The notes under the pieces were generated by a model that was not told the DNA's origin, ran no database searches, and was given only the letters and a program-made list of their open reading frames with translations. The position numbers and the translations under genes are program-made. Of a stretch of 64,000 nt of DNA, positions 44,060-55,560 are shown in pieces; the first letter of the stretch is position 1; each line of letters starts with the position of its first letter. The DNA is from Tetrastigma voinierianum (Eukaryota; Streptophyta; Magnoliopsida; Vitales; Vitaceae). Location of the stretch: the NCBI GenBank assembly GCA_016808115.1, contig JAEQBH010000194.1, positions 124,001 to 188,000 on the forward strand, given 5' to 3'.

Positions 44060-45016
44060 TGATTAGTACCCGAATAGTGTATTTGGGCCTGTTTGTGCGG
44101 GTTTAAGCACTTTGTGTACCTAATGCGCCCAAATAACCCGATTGGTACATTAAGGTCGGCTCTACCTCTTTGATCACATTTTGTGGCTCTATTGTTGTAG
44201 TTTCTTGAGGTCAAATATCTTGTTATCTTCAATCCGATTCAAACAAGATGAACAGGAGCCGGAATCAGAAGATGCATGATCGAATCCCAGTAGATTTGGA
44301 GCAAAATATAAAAGAGAAAGAAGAGGTGAAAATTTGTGAAATTTTCAGGGTTGCGAAGTGCCTTTTGTAAATTCCATAGAGATTCACAATTTTAACGGGT
44401 TAATTACATGCTCTTTAACTCCTAGCTGTTGACTACTTTTTGTTTGTCTTTGTACAACTTTGCCCTTAATGTAACTTTGGTTCCTTTATACATTTTTGTA
44501 ATTTCTTTATACTGAGCACCTATATAAGCTCAGTATTGCTTGTAAATCAATCAATCTTTCAGTCCATCAACCAATCAATAAAATTGGCCATGAAGCTTCC
44601 TCTCCCTCGGATGGTTGGTGATTTTCTCTCCCTCTCCTTCATTTTCTTGCATTTTATTAGTAGCCAAACACCCCTTGATGATGACAAATCAAGGGATGTT
44701 CGGCTAAAACCACATCATCCTTGAAGGGGAAGGCCACTGGGTGTTAGTTTTGAGACAAGCTGCATGTTCTCATGCTTTTCATATATGCATTTATGAATTA
44801 TTTGTTCACACTTCTCACCTTAGGTTAAATCTCTTAGGCATGCTTTCCCTAACGTGTATTTGGCAAGCTTTTTGGGTTCAGTGGATACTTATCACTAGAT
44901 CTACTAAAGCACAGTTATATGTCTCCTATTTGTTACTGAAGGCTAGGTTTAGGAGATGTGTTCTTACCATCTAGAAGCACTTATGCTCATTGAATGCCAT
45001 CTTACAAGAGGACAAC
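44060..45016 (+). mobile_element. N1 3' LTR, left piece
   Basis: Starts tgattagtacccgaatagtg after the PPT. TATA box cctatataagc (about 44519-44529), then CAATCAATC, CAATAAAATTGG and the perfect hairpin at 44672-44695. It is the same subtype as 7508-8941 and is cut at 45016 by N6 (flank acaac). The remaining ~450 bp of this LTR is not in the window and should lie beyond 64000. Confidence 0.85.
44660..44706 (+). promoter_or_regulatory. Conserved LTR hairpin (best example)
   Basis: CCCTTGAT at 44672-44679, loop GATGACAA, then ATCAAGGG at 44688-44695. Pairing can extend outward with aaca and tgtt across one mismatch to 13 bp. It lies about 150 bp after the TATA box, so it should be in the transcript. 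Equivalent hairpins with different but complementary arms exist in N0, N3, N5 and N7. Confidence 0.75.
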
Positions 45017-45685
45017 TGATGAGTGCAAAACTCATCTATGTTTTGAGTTCATTTCACATGCTATTTTGTGCATTTTATATCCATATTCATGTAAAACTCA
45101 TAAAATTTCCTCTAAACTTGGTTTTGTAGGATTATTGATGAAAAGCAAGTGATTTGGCAAGAAATGAGCAATTTATTTCCAAAAGAAGAGTCAACCAAGA
45201 GTCTCATAGCGCACCACTGGAAAGATGAATTTTTATGTACCATCTGGAACATCAAATGGTTCAAATTCGATCATGGATGCATTCTACATTCAAAGATCTT
45301 TCCGCCATTTTTCTGCAGCCCAAATCCGAGTTAAGCGAAGAGAAGTTATATTTGGAACAAGTTGGAGAAAGAAAAACGGGTTCTTTGTCGAGAGAGTATG
45401 TCGCGACCCCGGGAGGTATGTCGCGAAGCATGTCGCGACCGGAAGTGCTGTAAGAGTGAGCATGTCGCGACCAGGAAGTATAATGAAGTGAAGTATGTGC
45501 AGCGAAAATGGTGTCCTTCTGAAGAGCACAGTGTTCTGGGCAAATCTTGTGAAAATTGAAAAAAGGCCCTTAAAATTGAGTTTTGACCTAATTTCAAGCC
45601 CGTTTCACCCCTAGGACCATATATATACTCGTTTTTTAGGTAAAGAGGCAAGCGGGAAGATTGGAGAGCCTCTCTCTTGGGGTTT
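45017..45685 (+). mobile_element. N6 LTR, left piece
   Basis: Starts tgatgagtgcaaaactcatc, the LTR start type also seen at 57249. U3 has at least four atgtcgcgac motifs (about 45407-45475). TATA box catatatatactc at about 45618-45630. Split at 45686 by N7; it resumes at 55561 (gtttctctc). The duplicated base run gttt on both sides of N7 supports the join. Confidence 0.8.
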
Positions 45686-47421
45686 TGATTCGTGCCACAG
45701 TAGGCTGAGCTAAAATCAACAAAATTTATATACACCTAAGTTCCTACTACTGCAGTAGTCAAGCTACTGCAGTATAGTGGTCTAGGGTCGAACACGGGGA
45801 TGGGTTTTCATCCTAGAAATGATTTGCATAAGTGCACGAAGGTAAGGCTTTCTATTTGGACTTTTTGGATTTGTGTTTCAAAAACAGTGGGAATGGTTTG
45901 AAAACTGATAATTGTAAAAACTGAAAGTTAAAGGTGAAAAAGTTAACTTTGAAGAATTAGGTCACTAACTTGGTAAGAGGCCCGAACAAATCACTCGGGT
46001 TTTATCCTCGCGTTATGACATGCAACCTATAGTCCATGGCATAACCGGATCTATGTTTAACTAGCAAACCTCACCCTTGAAACAACTCCTATTTGAGTCA
46101 ATACAGGTAACATGCAGTTATGGCCCCTTTTACTGTTTTAAAACCCTAACATTTAATATCCATCTCGAGGCTACGTAAAGACCATCTAATGAACCACGGT
46201 GCATCTAGCAATAAGTATGCTATGTCTGAACATGGAAGTATTGGCCAAATCAATAACATTAAATGCTATGCAACCTAATTTGAGAAACCTAACATATAAA
46301 TATATCATTTTAATTTCGTAAAAGACCATCTAAAGAATCAATTACCTCATTGAATATGCATGGATCCACAAGCATGGAAGTATTGGCCAAATTAATGACA
46401 TTCAATGTTATGCAACCCTATTTTGAGAAGATAAGGAGCGTAAATCGAATCACTTGTAAACATGCACAAAGGACAACATGCATATGCCCCACCGCCTAGC
46501 TACTTCCTTCCTCTTGAAAGGAAGACATGACCTCCTCTTGAGTTGTCGTCTCACTCAGAGGGTGTTTGCGACCGAAAGGGAGAAAGGAGAGAGAAGAAGA
46601 GAAAAAAAACAAAACCTAATTAGAAATATAAGACTTTATTTACAAAAATGAAAACTTACAAAAATCTTCTCTCACCCAAATTATTTACAGCAGGGTTACA
46701 AAACAAGGGGTTTATATGAGCCACTCGATACATGAAAATGCAAAAACCTATCAACTTGGCTAAGTTAAAGGACAATGAGTAATACACCAAGTTTGGAGTC
46801 GGTTTGGCATTAATTAAAACATGTGAGGCATTAAATTTCGCTAAGTGAAGAATTTCGCTAACTATGAAATCACCCAGACATAACGAAAATAGGAAATTTC
46901 GCTAAATCTGAATAATTCAGCTAGCTAACGAAATTTCGCTAACCATGAGTGTTGTGTGTAGTGAATCGGGTATTTCGCTAAAAATGGTGCCTAAGCGGCT
47001 GGGGTGGTCTAACGAAATTTGAAGATTTAAGCTAAGGTTTCAAATTTTAAGCTGGGTTATTTCGCAATCTAGCGAAAATTTTATGACACCTCTAGCGAAA
47101 ATTCCTGCTTTGTTGATATCTTCACTCACGTCTTCTCTTTGCGTCAATATTCTTCACTTTGCCTTGGTTTTCTCATTGATTCTTGGGTTGGTTGATGACT
47201 GAACATTGGGATCACACTTCATGATTCATCATTTGACTCGAGATTGGACTCCAAAAGTGCGCAAACACCTGCAAAACAACCAAAAATACCCTCTAAACGG
47301 CATAAGTGGTACTAAGAAGACTTGAACACTTCAATTGGTATAAATGACATGATTAATGCGCAAAAAGCACTCAAAACCTATCTAATATAGGGTTCAAAAA
47401 TTGCACTTTGGGCACTAATCA
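45686..47421 (-). mobile_element. N7 3' LTR (minus strand)
   Basis: From tgattcgtgccac (45686) to gggcactaatca (47421), 1736 bp, with both LTR ends well kept. tagcgaaat/aatttcgct motifs at 46840-47100, minus-strand TATA (complement of tttatatgagcc, about 46710-46721), hairpin region 46520-46570. The next bases, cccccaac, are the complement of the PPT (minus-strand GTTGGGGG). Confidence 0.9.
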
Positions 47422-48659
47422 CCCCCAACAGCGTTTACTGTGATCCCTTAACCCAATGCAAAATAAAAAAGAGGAATGCATGTGATTTTCAAAAGGTTAT
47501 GATTCGAAAAGGTTTATGTACATATAAACAATACCTTAAAGCGAAAAGAATTGAAATCCAATTTGGCTTAGATATAAAGAATCAAAATCATAAGAGGAAC
47601 AATTTCAGGTCAAAAGCTGGTTCCATGATTCTCAACGAATTTCCACCTAAGTCTAATGGTTCTTTATGTAACCAAGATTAAGCGATAAATTCTGAAATTT
47701 ATCTCCTCCCCAAACTGCTTGACATGGCCTTAGGTACATTTGAACAACCTAGATAAGGATAGTTACAGCACTTCTTTCTTTATTCCGCTATATTGTAGGA
47801 TGCAATGCTTAAAATTCGACTTCACCAAAGTCCGTGTAGCAGAGTCCACCGATGACTCTGACGATTAAGGTTTGAGGCGTGGCCACAGACCAAGCGACCC
47901 TGAGCTCTCTGAACCTTCACCCTAGGACTCAGGAATGACTTGAAAGAAAATCAAGCACCTGCAAATCGTTAGACTCTACCTATCCACCCCGCCAACAAAC
48001 ACTAAATCGATGACTCCCGACCAATTGGGCATAGGGGCATCGGAGTTTCAAAGGCTTTTATAATACCCCTGGGGGCCAGGTGCTCGGGTTTCAAGGCAAA
48101 ACTTCCACGACTTTATTTTCTTTTCTTCTTTTCTTTTCTTTTTCTTTTTCTTTGTTGCTTTTCTTTTCTTTTGGAAGACAACATTGGTCTTCAAGTATGG
48201 GTAACACAAACCTATCCTAGGTTGCCAACATGTAAGGCCGGCTATAAGCGAAAGGAAGCGAACAAATTCACGACTATTGAAATAATACGGAGTGCGTGTG
48301 AATTAGCATAAGGGAGAAATTTCAAGTTGAACTCTTTGGGCGTAAGTGACCAAAAATTGTTTCAAGCATGGAATTTGTTCTAACATAGAAGTGACAAATA
48401 ATGATTCAATTTTCCAACATAAAGCAATTAAATTGTCCAATTGTAGCAATTCAATTGTTCAATTGAAAAGAAAAACATTTACACCTAGTAAAGGCACAAA
48501 ACATGATATGTACAAAAATTGTAAATATATAAGTGAATAGCTTTTGATATAGCCAAAATGGCTAATACATGAATACAAAGAAGCTAAACACAAAAATATC
48601 ACTTTGCCTACTATGGCACAATACATAAATCCTAATCAAGATCGGTAGGCGGTTGATAA
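47422..48659 (-). other. N7 3' untranslated region with internal polypurine tract
   Basis: Same content as 31646-32824. Pyrimidine run at 48113-48172 (purine on the coding strand), about 692 bp from the LTR. Flanking words tatccaccccgccaac and atgactcccgaccaattggg match N5. Near its upper end, tagccaaaatggctaatacatgaatacaaa (about 48550-48580) is nearly identical to N5 (32715-32745). Confidence 0.75.
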
Positions 48660-50750
48660 AGTGATAAACTATACAAAATCATAAAAGAGACCTAACCACC
48701 TCATCTTGTGGTGGTGGTGGTGAGTGGGCTTTGAAGGTAACTTTCTTTGTAGAAACATCAAAGAAGCGGCGGCTGTGATTTGAGGTCTTCTCTCGACCAG
48801 GAACATGAGGAAGACCCGGGTGGGTCATAATACGTGTCGATGGAATGGCAGACGACCCTCGATCTTGGGTTGCTGTGTAGTAAGCTAGTGAAGCGAGATA
48901 GCATCATCCCACCCGACTATCTCGAGAGCGACATGGCGTACTCGGCGAATGGTGTCTTTGAATAGATGGGCGGGGAGTACAGTGCGACTGCGATGTAGTC
49001 TGTGGAGGAGATGTAGGTGAGCGATGCGGAGATGGGTCCTCTGTACGTGCCTGGCTCGAGGGCGGGCCATCATCTGTGTGGTGGTCCTCGGCCTCACGAC
49101 CGTACCTCATCACAGTCTGTGGTCGTATGTGGAAGGCGGGCATAGTCATCACCACGCTCTTGACGCGATACAGGGGGCATCGGACCACTCATCTACAGCA
49201 CAGGCTCCTGCGGGAATCCTAGTGCTCGAACGTAACATAGGGTCGCGACATAAGTAATGGAAGACTCTTGCTCGTGCGGTCCCTTCCAGATGGACCTTCT
49301 CCTCGGCCCACCTTGAGAGAGGCCATCACCCGGCTCAGGAGGGGCCCGAACCAAAATCTCCCCGAGATCAGGTCAGCGCCTCCGGGATGGCCCCCCCTCT
49401 CTGCACGTAATGCTGCGAGAGGGAATAAAGGCCCAGTCACGTAATGGGTGGTCTGCAGCCCGGCATACGAGGCGGGGCGCCTCCCGGTAAAATCTTTGGA
49501 CCAGGCTGTAGCGTCTGCGGCAGTGCTCAGACCATCTCACGTGGTGGGCCCACTCTCTGTAACCCTCGGCATTCTTGGCAGTATCATAATCCAATCTTTC
49601 TTTGAAATGTCGGAGTGCTTTAAGTACAGGCGGTCATCAATGCGGAACTAAAGCTCATGTGAATTTGTCTCCTCCCTGGATGTCATGGAGTGGGTAGAGG
49701 CGCGACTACTCTCGGATAATATGCTGTAGAGAGGTCATGAAGGTAGGAGTGAATACTCCTCGATCAACCTCATAGACTCCCGGTATCTAGGGTGCCCTCG
49801 TGAGGACGTCGTAATGTAAACTCTTAATTCAGAGCTCTGCTGATTGGAATTCGCACATTCCCGAATGGGGTTCCCTACGAATAGTGGCCTTCGAATCCTG
49901 CGAGGCGGGCGACAGCGCAGTAATTGATGAAGTCGCCTCGGCGGCGATCATTGAGTGGCGGGAGGCCGAGAAGATGACTCTTTGGGCCCTATGTCAGACC
50001 CGGCGGAGGCAGGGCCCTCCCAACTCTCCTCCCGGAGACACGGTGATGGGGCCAGGGTCCCGTCAGTGTCGATAACGTCCCGGGTCAGGAGGCTCCTCGG
50101 TCACGGCCTCGAGAGAGTGGTAACGATCTTGGAGCTGGGGCCCCAGGCTGGGGCCTCTCTCGGGCGTGCTGGGGTCCCGAGCCGAATCGCGGGACCCACC
50201 ACGAGTCACGAACCATGCGATATCGAAATAAAGTACTGGAAAAAGGCTCGACTCACTGGAAATGTAGGCGAGGAGCTGCCGCATGTCACGAGCGAGGCTC
50301 TCACAGAGTGGCGAATCACTCTGACGGAACTCGATAACTGGAGCTCATTTATGGTGAAACCAATGCAGGATAGCCAAACAAGGCTCGTGCGATCAAGCGC
50401 TGGGACGGGGCACCCAGCTGAACGAGGTGCGACCGGTCTGAGAGCGACAATAGAGGCTCACTGAAGGCTCGGCAGTGACGGCCAAGTCTGGGACAGTGAC
50501 CGGTCGTGATGGGCGTGCGCGTGGTGGAAGCTCGATCCCGAGCCTGATCCATACTCAAACAGGAGGTCAGAGTGGCTCTAAGAAGAAATGCACAGGCCCG
50601 GAAGCCAGAAGCAACTGAGCCTCGTGACCGGCTCGATCCGCGGTACTTGACGGCAGTGGCGAGAGAGCGTGTCACGGCGCGATGGATGGAACCCAAGGCT
50701 TCGGCAGAGGCTTTGCTAGGGGAGGGGAAATATTAAGTGGCATTTTGGCA
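48660..50750 (-). pseudogene. N7 third ORF in env position
   Basis: GC-rich minus-strand region parallel to 32825-34923. Open pieces include 50696-50349, 49594-49373, 49440-49219 and 49188-48904. The frame at 49440-49219 has ISGRFWFGP and, after a shift, SLPLLMSR, equivalent to the EALYRISKGFWFSP and IPLLMPRLL blocks. The C-terminal part (49000-48680) is rich in Pro, His and Arg. An overlapping plus-strand frame of 169 codons (49955-50464) is an antisense shadow. Many frameshifts; no signal peptide or membrane helix. Function unknown. Confidence 0.55.
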
Positions 50751-50762
50751 AACCCCACTCCC

Positions 50763-50775
50763 ATTTATATAGACA
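50763..50775 (-). promoter_or_regulatory. Candidate internal TATA box before N7 third ORF
   Basis: Minus strand reads GTCTATATAAATGGGAGTGG. It occupies the same place as the candidate in N5 (34921-34936) and both are followed by a GGGGTGGGG-like or GGGAGTGGGG run. Confidence 0.45.
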
Positions 50776-50809
50776 TATTAACGTGACCAAAGATTATCTG
50801 CAATTCGCT

Positions 50810-51060
50810 ATACAGAATTTGGCCATGCTAACTTTCACGAAATCCAAAAATTTTAATTAACATTACCTATTATAAAAATTATTATTATAGTTAATATATG
50901 AAGCTATAAATAAGATTTAACAAAACATACTCTATCTTTCAAACAAGTACTAAATAAAAAATTACTAAATTAAAAAGTTTATTTAAAATGACATTGAACT
51001 TAACTAAAATTTACTAACTTAAAACAAAAGAAACATGGTGAGCTGCATTGGTTTATTGAA
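50810..51060 (-). other. N7 AT-rich spacer (intron-like)
   Basis: Strongly AT-rich. On the minus strand it ends AATTTTTGGATTTCGTGAAAG, a mutated form of the N5 TTTTTGGGATTTCAG acceptor-like site. It separates the protease tail from the third ORF. Confidence 0.55.
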
Positions 51061-51965
51061 ACACCAGACATTTGATTCATTCTCAAAGCCTTACTCAAGG
51101 GGGTCAAGGAGAATGATCTCCTAAACCCCTGCAGTAGTCCGGGTTGAGTCCATGGTGTTGGGTGCCCAAATGTTATTGATTTGCTCTCTTGTATTAGCCA
51201 CGAATTGAAGCGGTGGTTTTGTAGATTGGTATTTAGTGGCCAATATCTCCCTCATCTCCTTGGTGATTACTCCTTACAGATTCACGGACACTATGTTTTC
51301 ACACTTTGTGATCAATTGAAACAACTGCATGAAATTTGATTTTCGGTTTCTAACAAATTTTGCTTGTTGTTCAAATGGAAGATGCGCTCGAGTCGTGTGC
51401 AAAAGGTTGTTATATGACTCCGTTCCGGCAATTTATTATTGCATTGGCTGTGGCCATAAATGGTCTTCCTAGGATAATTGGCACCTGATTGGGTTCATTT
51501 GCAATTTATTCGATGTCAAGCACTACAAAATCTTGGGTAGTAGAATTTGTCTATTTTCACAAAAACAATATAACTATCCTCAAGGTTTTCACGATCTATC
51601 CGACGATGATAGTGTGATGTTGGTAGGTTTAAGTTCACTAAACCTAGATGCTTTGTAGCCTATCACGAATCTGACATTAGGTTCACACTGGCTCTCTGCG
51701 TCGAGCAAGGACTTTCTATCACAGTTCCCCTGTAGTAATTGAAATTGTAGAGATCACAGATGTGTATTTGGCAGGATATTTGCTTTTGGATGTCTTTGAC
51801 TTGTTCGATGAGAAATGCCTTTTTCTCATTACCTAATCCCTTGCAGGTTATTCTGAATCTTTCAAAAATTTTGCACAGCAAACTTGTTTGATTATATCCA
51901 GTAAATTATATTAACCTTCACTTGCCATAGGACCTCTAAATGCCTTGTTGAGATGCCTTCTTCTT
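51061..51965 (-). pseudogene. N7 protease region and conserved tail
   Basis: Minus strand. At 51881-51663 the frame includes LGNEKKAFLIEQVKDIQKQI and ends RASVNLMSDS, the region around the catalytic loop; a frameshift falls exactly in the LD-GAS motif. In the next frames the FYYP..FVVLDIE region and VPIILGRPFMATANAIINCR (about 51500-51440) are clear. The tail from about 51340 to 51090 matches N5 and N1 and runs into the AT-rich spacer. There is no RT. Confidence 0.75.
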
Positions 51966-53420
51966 ACCTCTAAGTGCTTGTAAATGGAGGTGGTATGTGG
52001 TATTTCATTGAATCTTCCTTTGGAGAATGTGCTCAATTGCAATTCTTCTCCCTTGCATGGATTTTCAACGAGGTTTTGCTTCATAGGCTGATCGCCTCTT
52101 TTCCACTTCTCGGGGTAATTAGCCTTAACCTCATCATTCGGTGTTGGATGACCCACTTCAACAATTCCCTTGGGATTTGGAAGTGTTTGAGAAACTGCTC
52201 TTTCTTGTACCTCTAGCAACTTGGTGATCTTGGTGATTGAATGCGTAGGTTATCAATTTTACGAGTTCCAGTTGCTCTCAAGCCCATCTATTCTCTTATT
52301 CGATGTACTTTCTCACTGATGTCAATCCTTTTGTGCCCGAGTTCTCGCATTGATTCCCTTTTTGTTCCTCAACAAGTTGCCCACCACCTTATCGAATTGA
52401 TATGGCTTGTTCTCTTTTGGAGAAGAGGATGGTGGTTGTTGTCTTGTGAGGAACCCGAGCTGAGTTTGGCACTGAGGTACATAGCGGGGTTGGGTCTCCA
52501 TGCAAAGTTAGGGTGATTCTCGGTGGAATTGTAAAATTGTACCATATGGAGCATTAGGATTGTTGTGGCTTGTATTGTCTACGGTCTTTGCACATTCGAC
52601 ATAATCCTTGCTGGGGCCATAGGACATGTAGTTCTCTTGCTTAGGTGCCACAGGGGATTGAAGTGGTGCAAGTTAGGGCGTAGGATTACTGATCCTTTGC
52701 ATGCACCTCTTAGGCTGTTGCTTTCAAGCTCCTCCGCTTTCCTTGCTAGGGTTGAAATCTAAGCTCTCATCTCTATTTCTTCGCGTGCATACATCCCGCA
52801 TAAGATTTATTGGTGGTTCATCCTATCCATTTCTCTAGGTTTAAATCGTGACATAGAAGTTTCAGCACGTAATTTAAAAAATCCATGGCTTCATCGGGAT
52901 GCTTACTTAGAAAGTCCCCGCATAGTTTCCAAGGCGCCTCCATGGCGGAGACATACCACCATAGAAATTGGTTCACCAGCATCCATGTATCAAACCCATG
53001 GTGTGGACATGCAGCGATGGTTTCCATAAATCTTTCCCAACCTTTGGTAAAATCTCTCACCATCTACGGCTGCAAAGATAAATTTGTCTCTTCAAATTAT
53101 TGGTCTTATAAGCACTGAGGAACTTCTTCAGGAATTCTGCCTGCAGCTCAACCCAATTTCTAATGGTTCTAGGCCTCAATGAGTTGAGCCATATCTTGGC
53201 CTTGTCCTTTAGAGTCGATGGAAATGCTTTTAGCTTCAGCAAATCCATGTCCATCATACCTTCCTTAAAGGTAGTGCAAGCCTCCTCAAAATCCTAATAT
53301 AAGTGTATGGATTTTCATTTTCCATACCATGATAGCATGTGGGAGATTAGAGGTACCAAATAAGACCTCAACGCTGCTTCATCTTGACGGGAGGAATGAT
53401 ACAGGATGAGACCTTGCTCT
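51966..53420 (-). pseudogene. N7 gag remnant
   Basis: Minus strand and the best preserved gag of the superfamily here. At 53257-53057: MDMDLLKLKAFPSTLKDKAK, then IWLNSLRPRTIRNWVELQAE and FLKKF..YKTNNLKRQIY. At 53063-52818: WERFMETIAACPHHGFDTWM, then LVNQFLWWYVSA, and GDFLSKHPDEAMDFLNYV. At about 52500: ENHPNFAWRPNP. These are the capsid blocks in full order; frames change at least four times. From 52219 the frame LPNPKGIVEVGHPTPNDEVK marks the gag-protease linker. Confidence 0.85.
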
Positions 53421-53854
53421 GGGAGGGTGGATGTGATCCCTCATGGTTCTATAGGCATTTTGGATTCATGGGGGTTCTGGTTGGCTCTGTTGTTCCTCGG
53501 GTATGGGATCCATGGTGTCGGTGCATTACCATGACTTCACTAGCTAGGTCAAGAGTTGTATGCGATTCTATGCAGTCTACTGAATATTGTCTCTATCCCA
53601 GCATTTGCATAAACACATTCTGAAAATTATAGAGACAACAAAAAGAACAACTAAAACACAAGGTTAAGGTCGCTAACAAAAAATTAAAACTAGCCCAGAT
53701 GTTTGAAACAGTGCAGATCCTTCTTGAGTCTTGAAAACTACTTGGTTCACAGAGTGACAAAAAAGAATTAAAAGGTTTACCTTCACTTGTGATGTTGATC
53801 CATAGGCGTGACTCATCATTAGTAGTTTGGCACCATCACGACAGCGGCGCCATT
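53421..53854 (-). promoter_or_regulatory. N7 leader and PBS
   Basis: On the minus strand, just inside the LTR (53854-53831), AAATGGCGCCGCTGTCGTG then ATGGTGCC is the primer site with a few changes. CAAACTACTAATGATGAG and GATCAACATCACAAGTGAAGG follow, nearly as in N5. No ORF in the leader. Confidence 0.8.
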
Positions 53855-55560
53855 TGATAGTGCCCTGATGAAAATTTACGAGCTAAAATCCAACAAAATT
53901 TATATGCACCTAAGTTCCTCTTGCGTAGTCCAAACTCTTTGCGATATGGTGATCTAGTCGAACACGGGGATGGGTTTTCATCTAGAAATGATTTACATAA
54001 ATTACAGTGAGCTATATTTGGACTTTTGGTTGTGTTTCAAAAGAAGCAGTGGGAATGGTTTGGCGATGGTGCAAAAACTGAAGTTTAAAGGTGAAAAGTT
54101 AACTTTGAAGAATTAGGTCACTAACTTGTAAGTTGAGGGCAAACAAGTAATCTCGGGTTTATCCTCGCGTTATGACGCCACAGCCTATAGTCCATGGCAT
54201 AGCAGGATCTATGTTTAACTAGCAATGCCTCACCCTTGAAACAACTCTTATTTGGTCAATACGGGTAACATGCGGTTATGGCCTTCTTTGTTTAAAACCC
54301 TAACATTTAATATCATCTCGGAGGCTCGTAGAGACCATCTAATGAACCACGTGCATCTAGCAATAAGTATGCTTGTAATCTGAAAACATGGAGGTATTGG
54401 CGAATGATAACATTAAATGCTATGCGACCCTAATTTGAAACCTAACATATAAATATCATTTTAGAGGCTCGTGAAGACCATCTAAAGAATCCACAGTACC
54501 TCTCTCTTTGAATATACCTTGGATCTAAAGCATGGAAGTATTGGCCAAATTAATGACATTCAATGTTATGCAACCCTATTTTGAGAAGATAAGGGCCATA
54601 AATACAATACGTAGCTTTTTAATGCAAAGGACAGCATGCATATGCCCCACCACTAAGCTAGCATACCTCTTCAAGAAAGGAAACAGCCCAGCATCTCTGA
54701 GTTGTCATCCTCAAGAGGGGTGTTTTGCTTGACCCAGAAAGGGAAGAAAGAGGAGAAGAAGAAAAAAAACAAAACCTAATTAGAAATATAAGACTGTTAC
54801 ATAAAAATGAAACTTACAAAAATCTTCTCTCCCAATTGTTGCTTAGGGTTACAAAGCGAGGGGTTTATATGAGCCACCTCAATACATGGCACAAAACCTA
54901 TCAACTTGGCTAAGTTAAAGGACAATGAAATTAATACACCAAGTTTGGAGTCGGTTTGGCATTAAAGTGCAAAACATGGCCAGGCATTAAATTTCGCTAA
55001 ATTTGAAAAATTTCGCTAACTAGCGAAATCTGAGCATAACGAAAATAGGAAATTCGCTAGCTAGAGCTCGCTAACGAAAATTGTTGTGTGTAGCGAAATC
55101 AGGTATTTTCGCTAAAAATGGTGCCTAGCGAAACTGGGGTGGTCTAGCGAAATTTGAAGATTTCGCTAAGGTTGCGAAATTTTGGCTAAGGTTGCGAAAT
55201 TTTCGCAATCCTAGCGAAAATTTTCGCAACTCTAGCGAAAATTCCTGCTTTGTTGATCTTCACTCCTGTCTTCTACTGCATCCAATATTCTTCACTTTGC
55301 CTTGGTTTTCTCATTGATTCTTGGGTTGGTTGATGACTGAACATTGGGATCACACTTCATGATTCATCATTTGACTCGAGATTGGACTCCAAAGATGCGC
55401 GAAACACACCGCAAAACAACCAAAAATACCCTCTAAACGGCATAAGTGGTACTAAGAAGACTTGAACTTCAATTGAGTATAAATGACATGATTAATGCGC
55501 AAAAAAGCACTCAAAACCTGCTCCCAATATAGGGTTAGTGCACTTTTTGAGCGCTAATCA
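53855..55560 (-). mobile_element. N7 5' LTR (minus strand)
   Basis: From tgatagtgccctgatg (53855; mutated tgattcgtgcc) to gcgctaatca (55560), 1706 bp. tagcgaaat/ttcgcaa motifs at 54985-55250 form the densest array of the four minus-strand LTRs. TATA (complement of tttatatgagcc) at about 54863-54874; hairpin at about 54690-54720. N7 is flanked by gttt on both sides. Confidence 0.9.

Noticed and set aside
49955..50464. 169-codon plus-strand open frame
   Set aside because: It is antisense to the GC-rich third ORF of N7, where GC-rich DNA makes long chance frames common.
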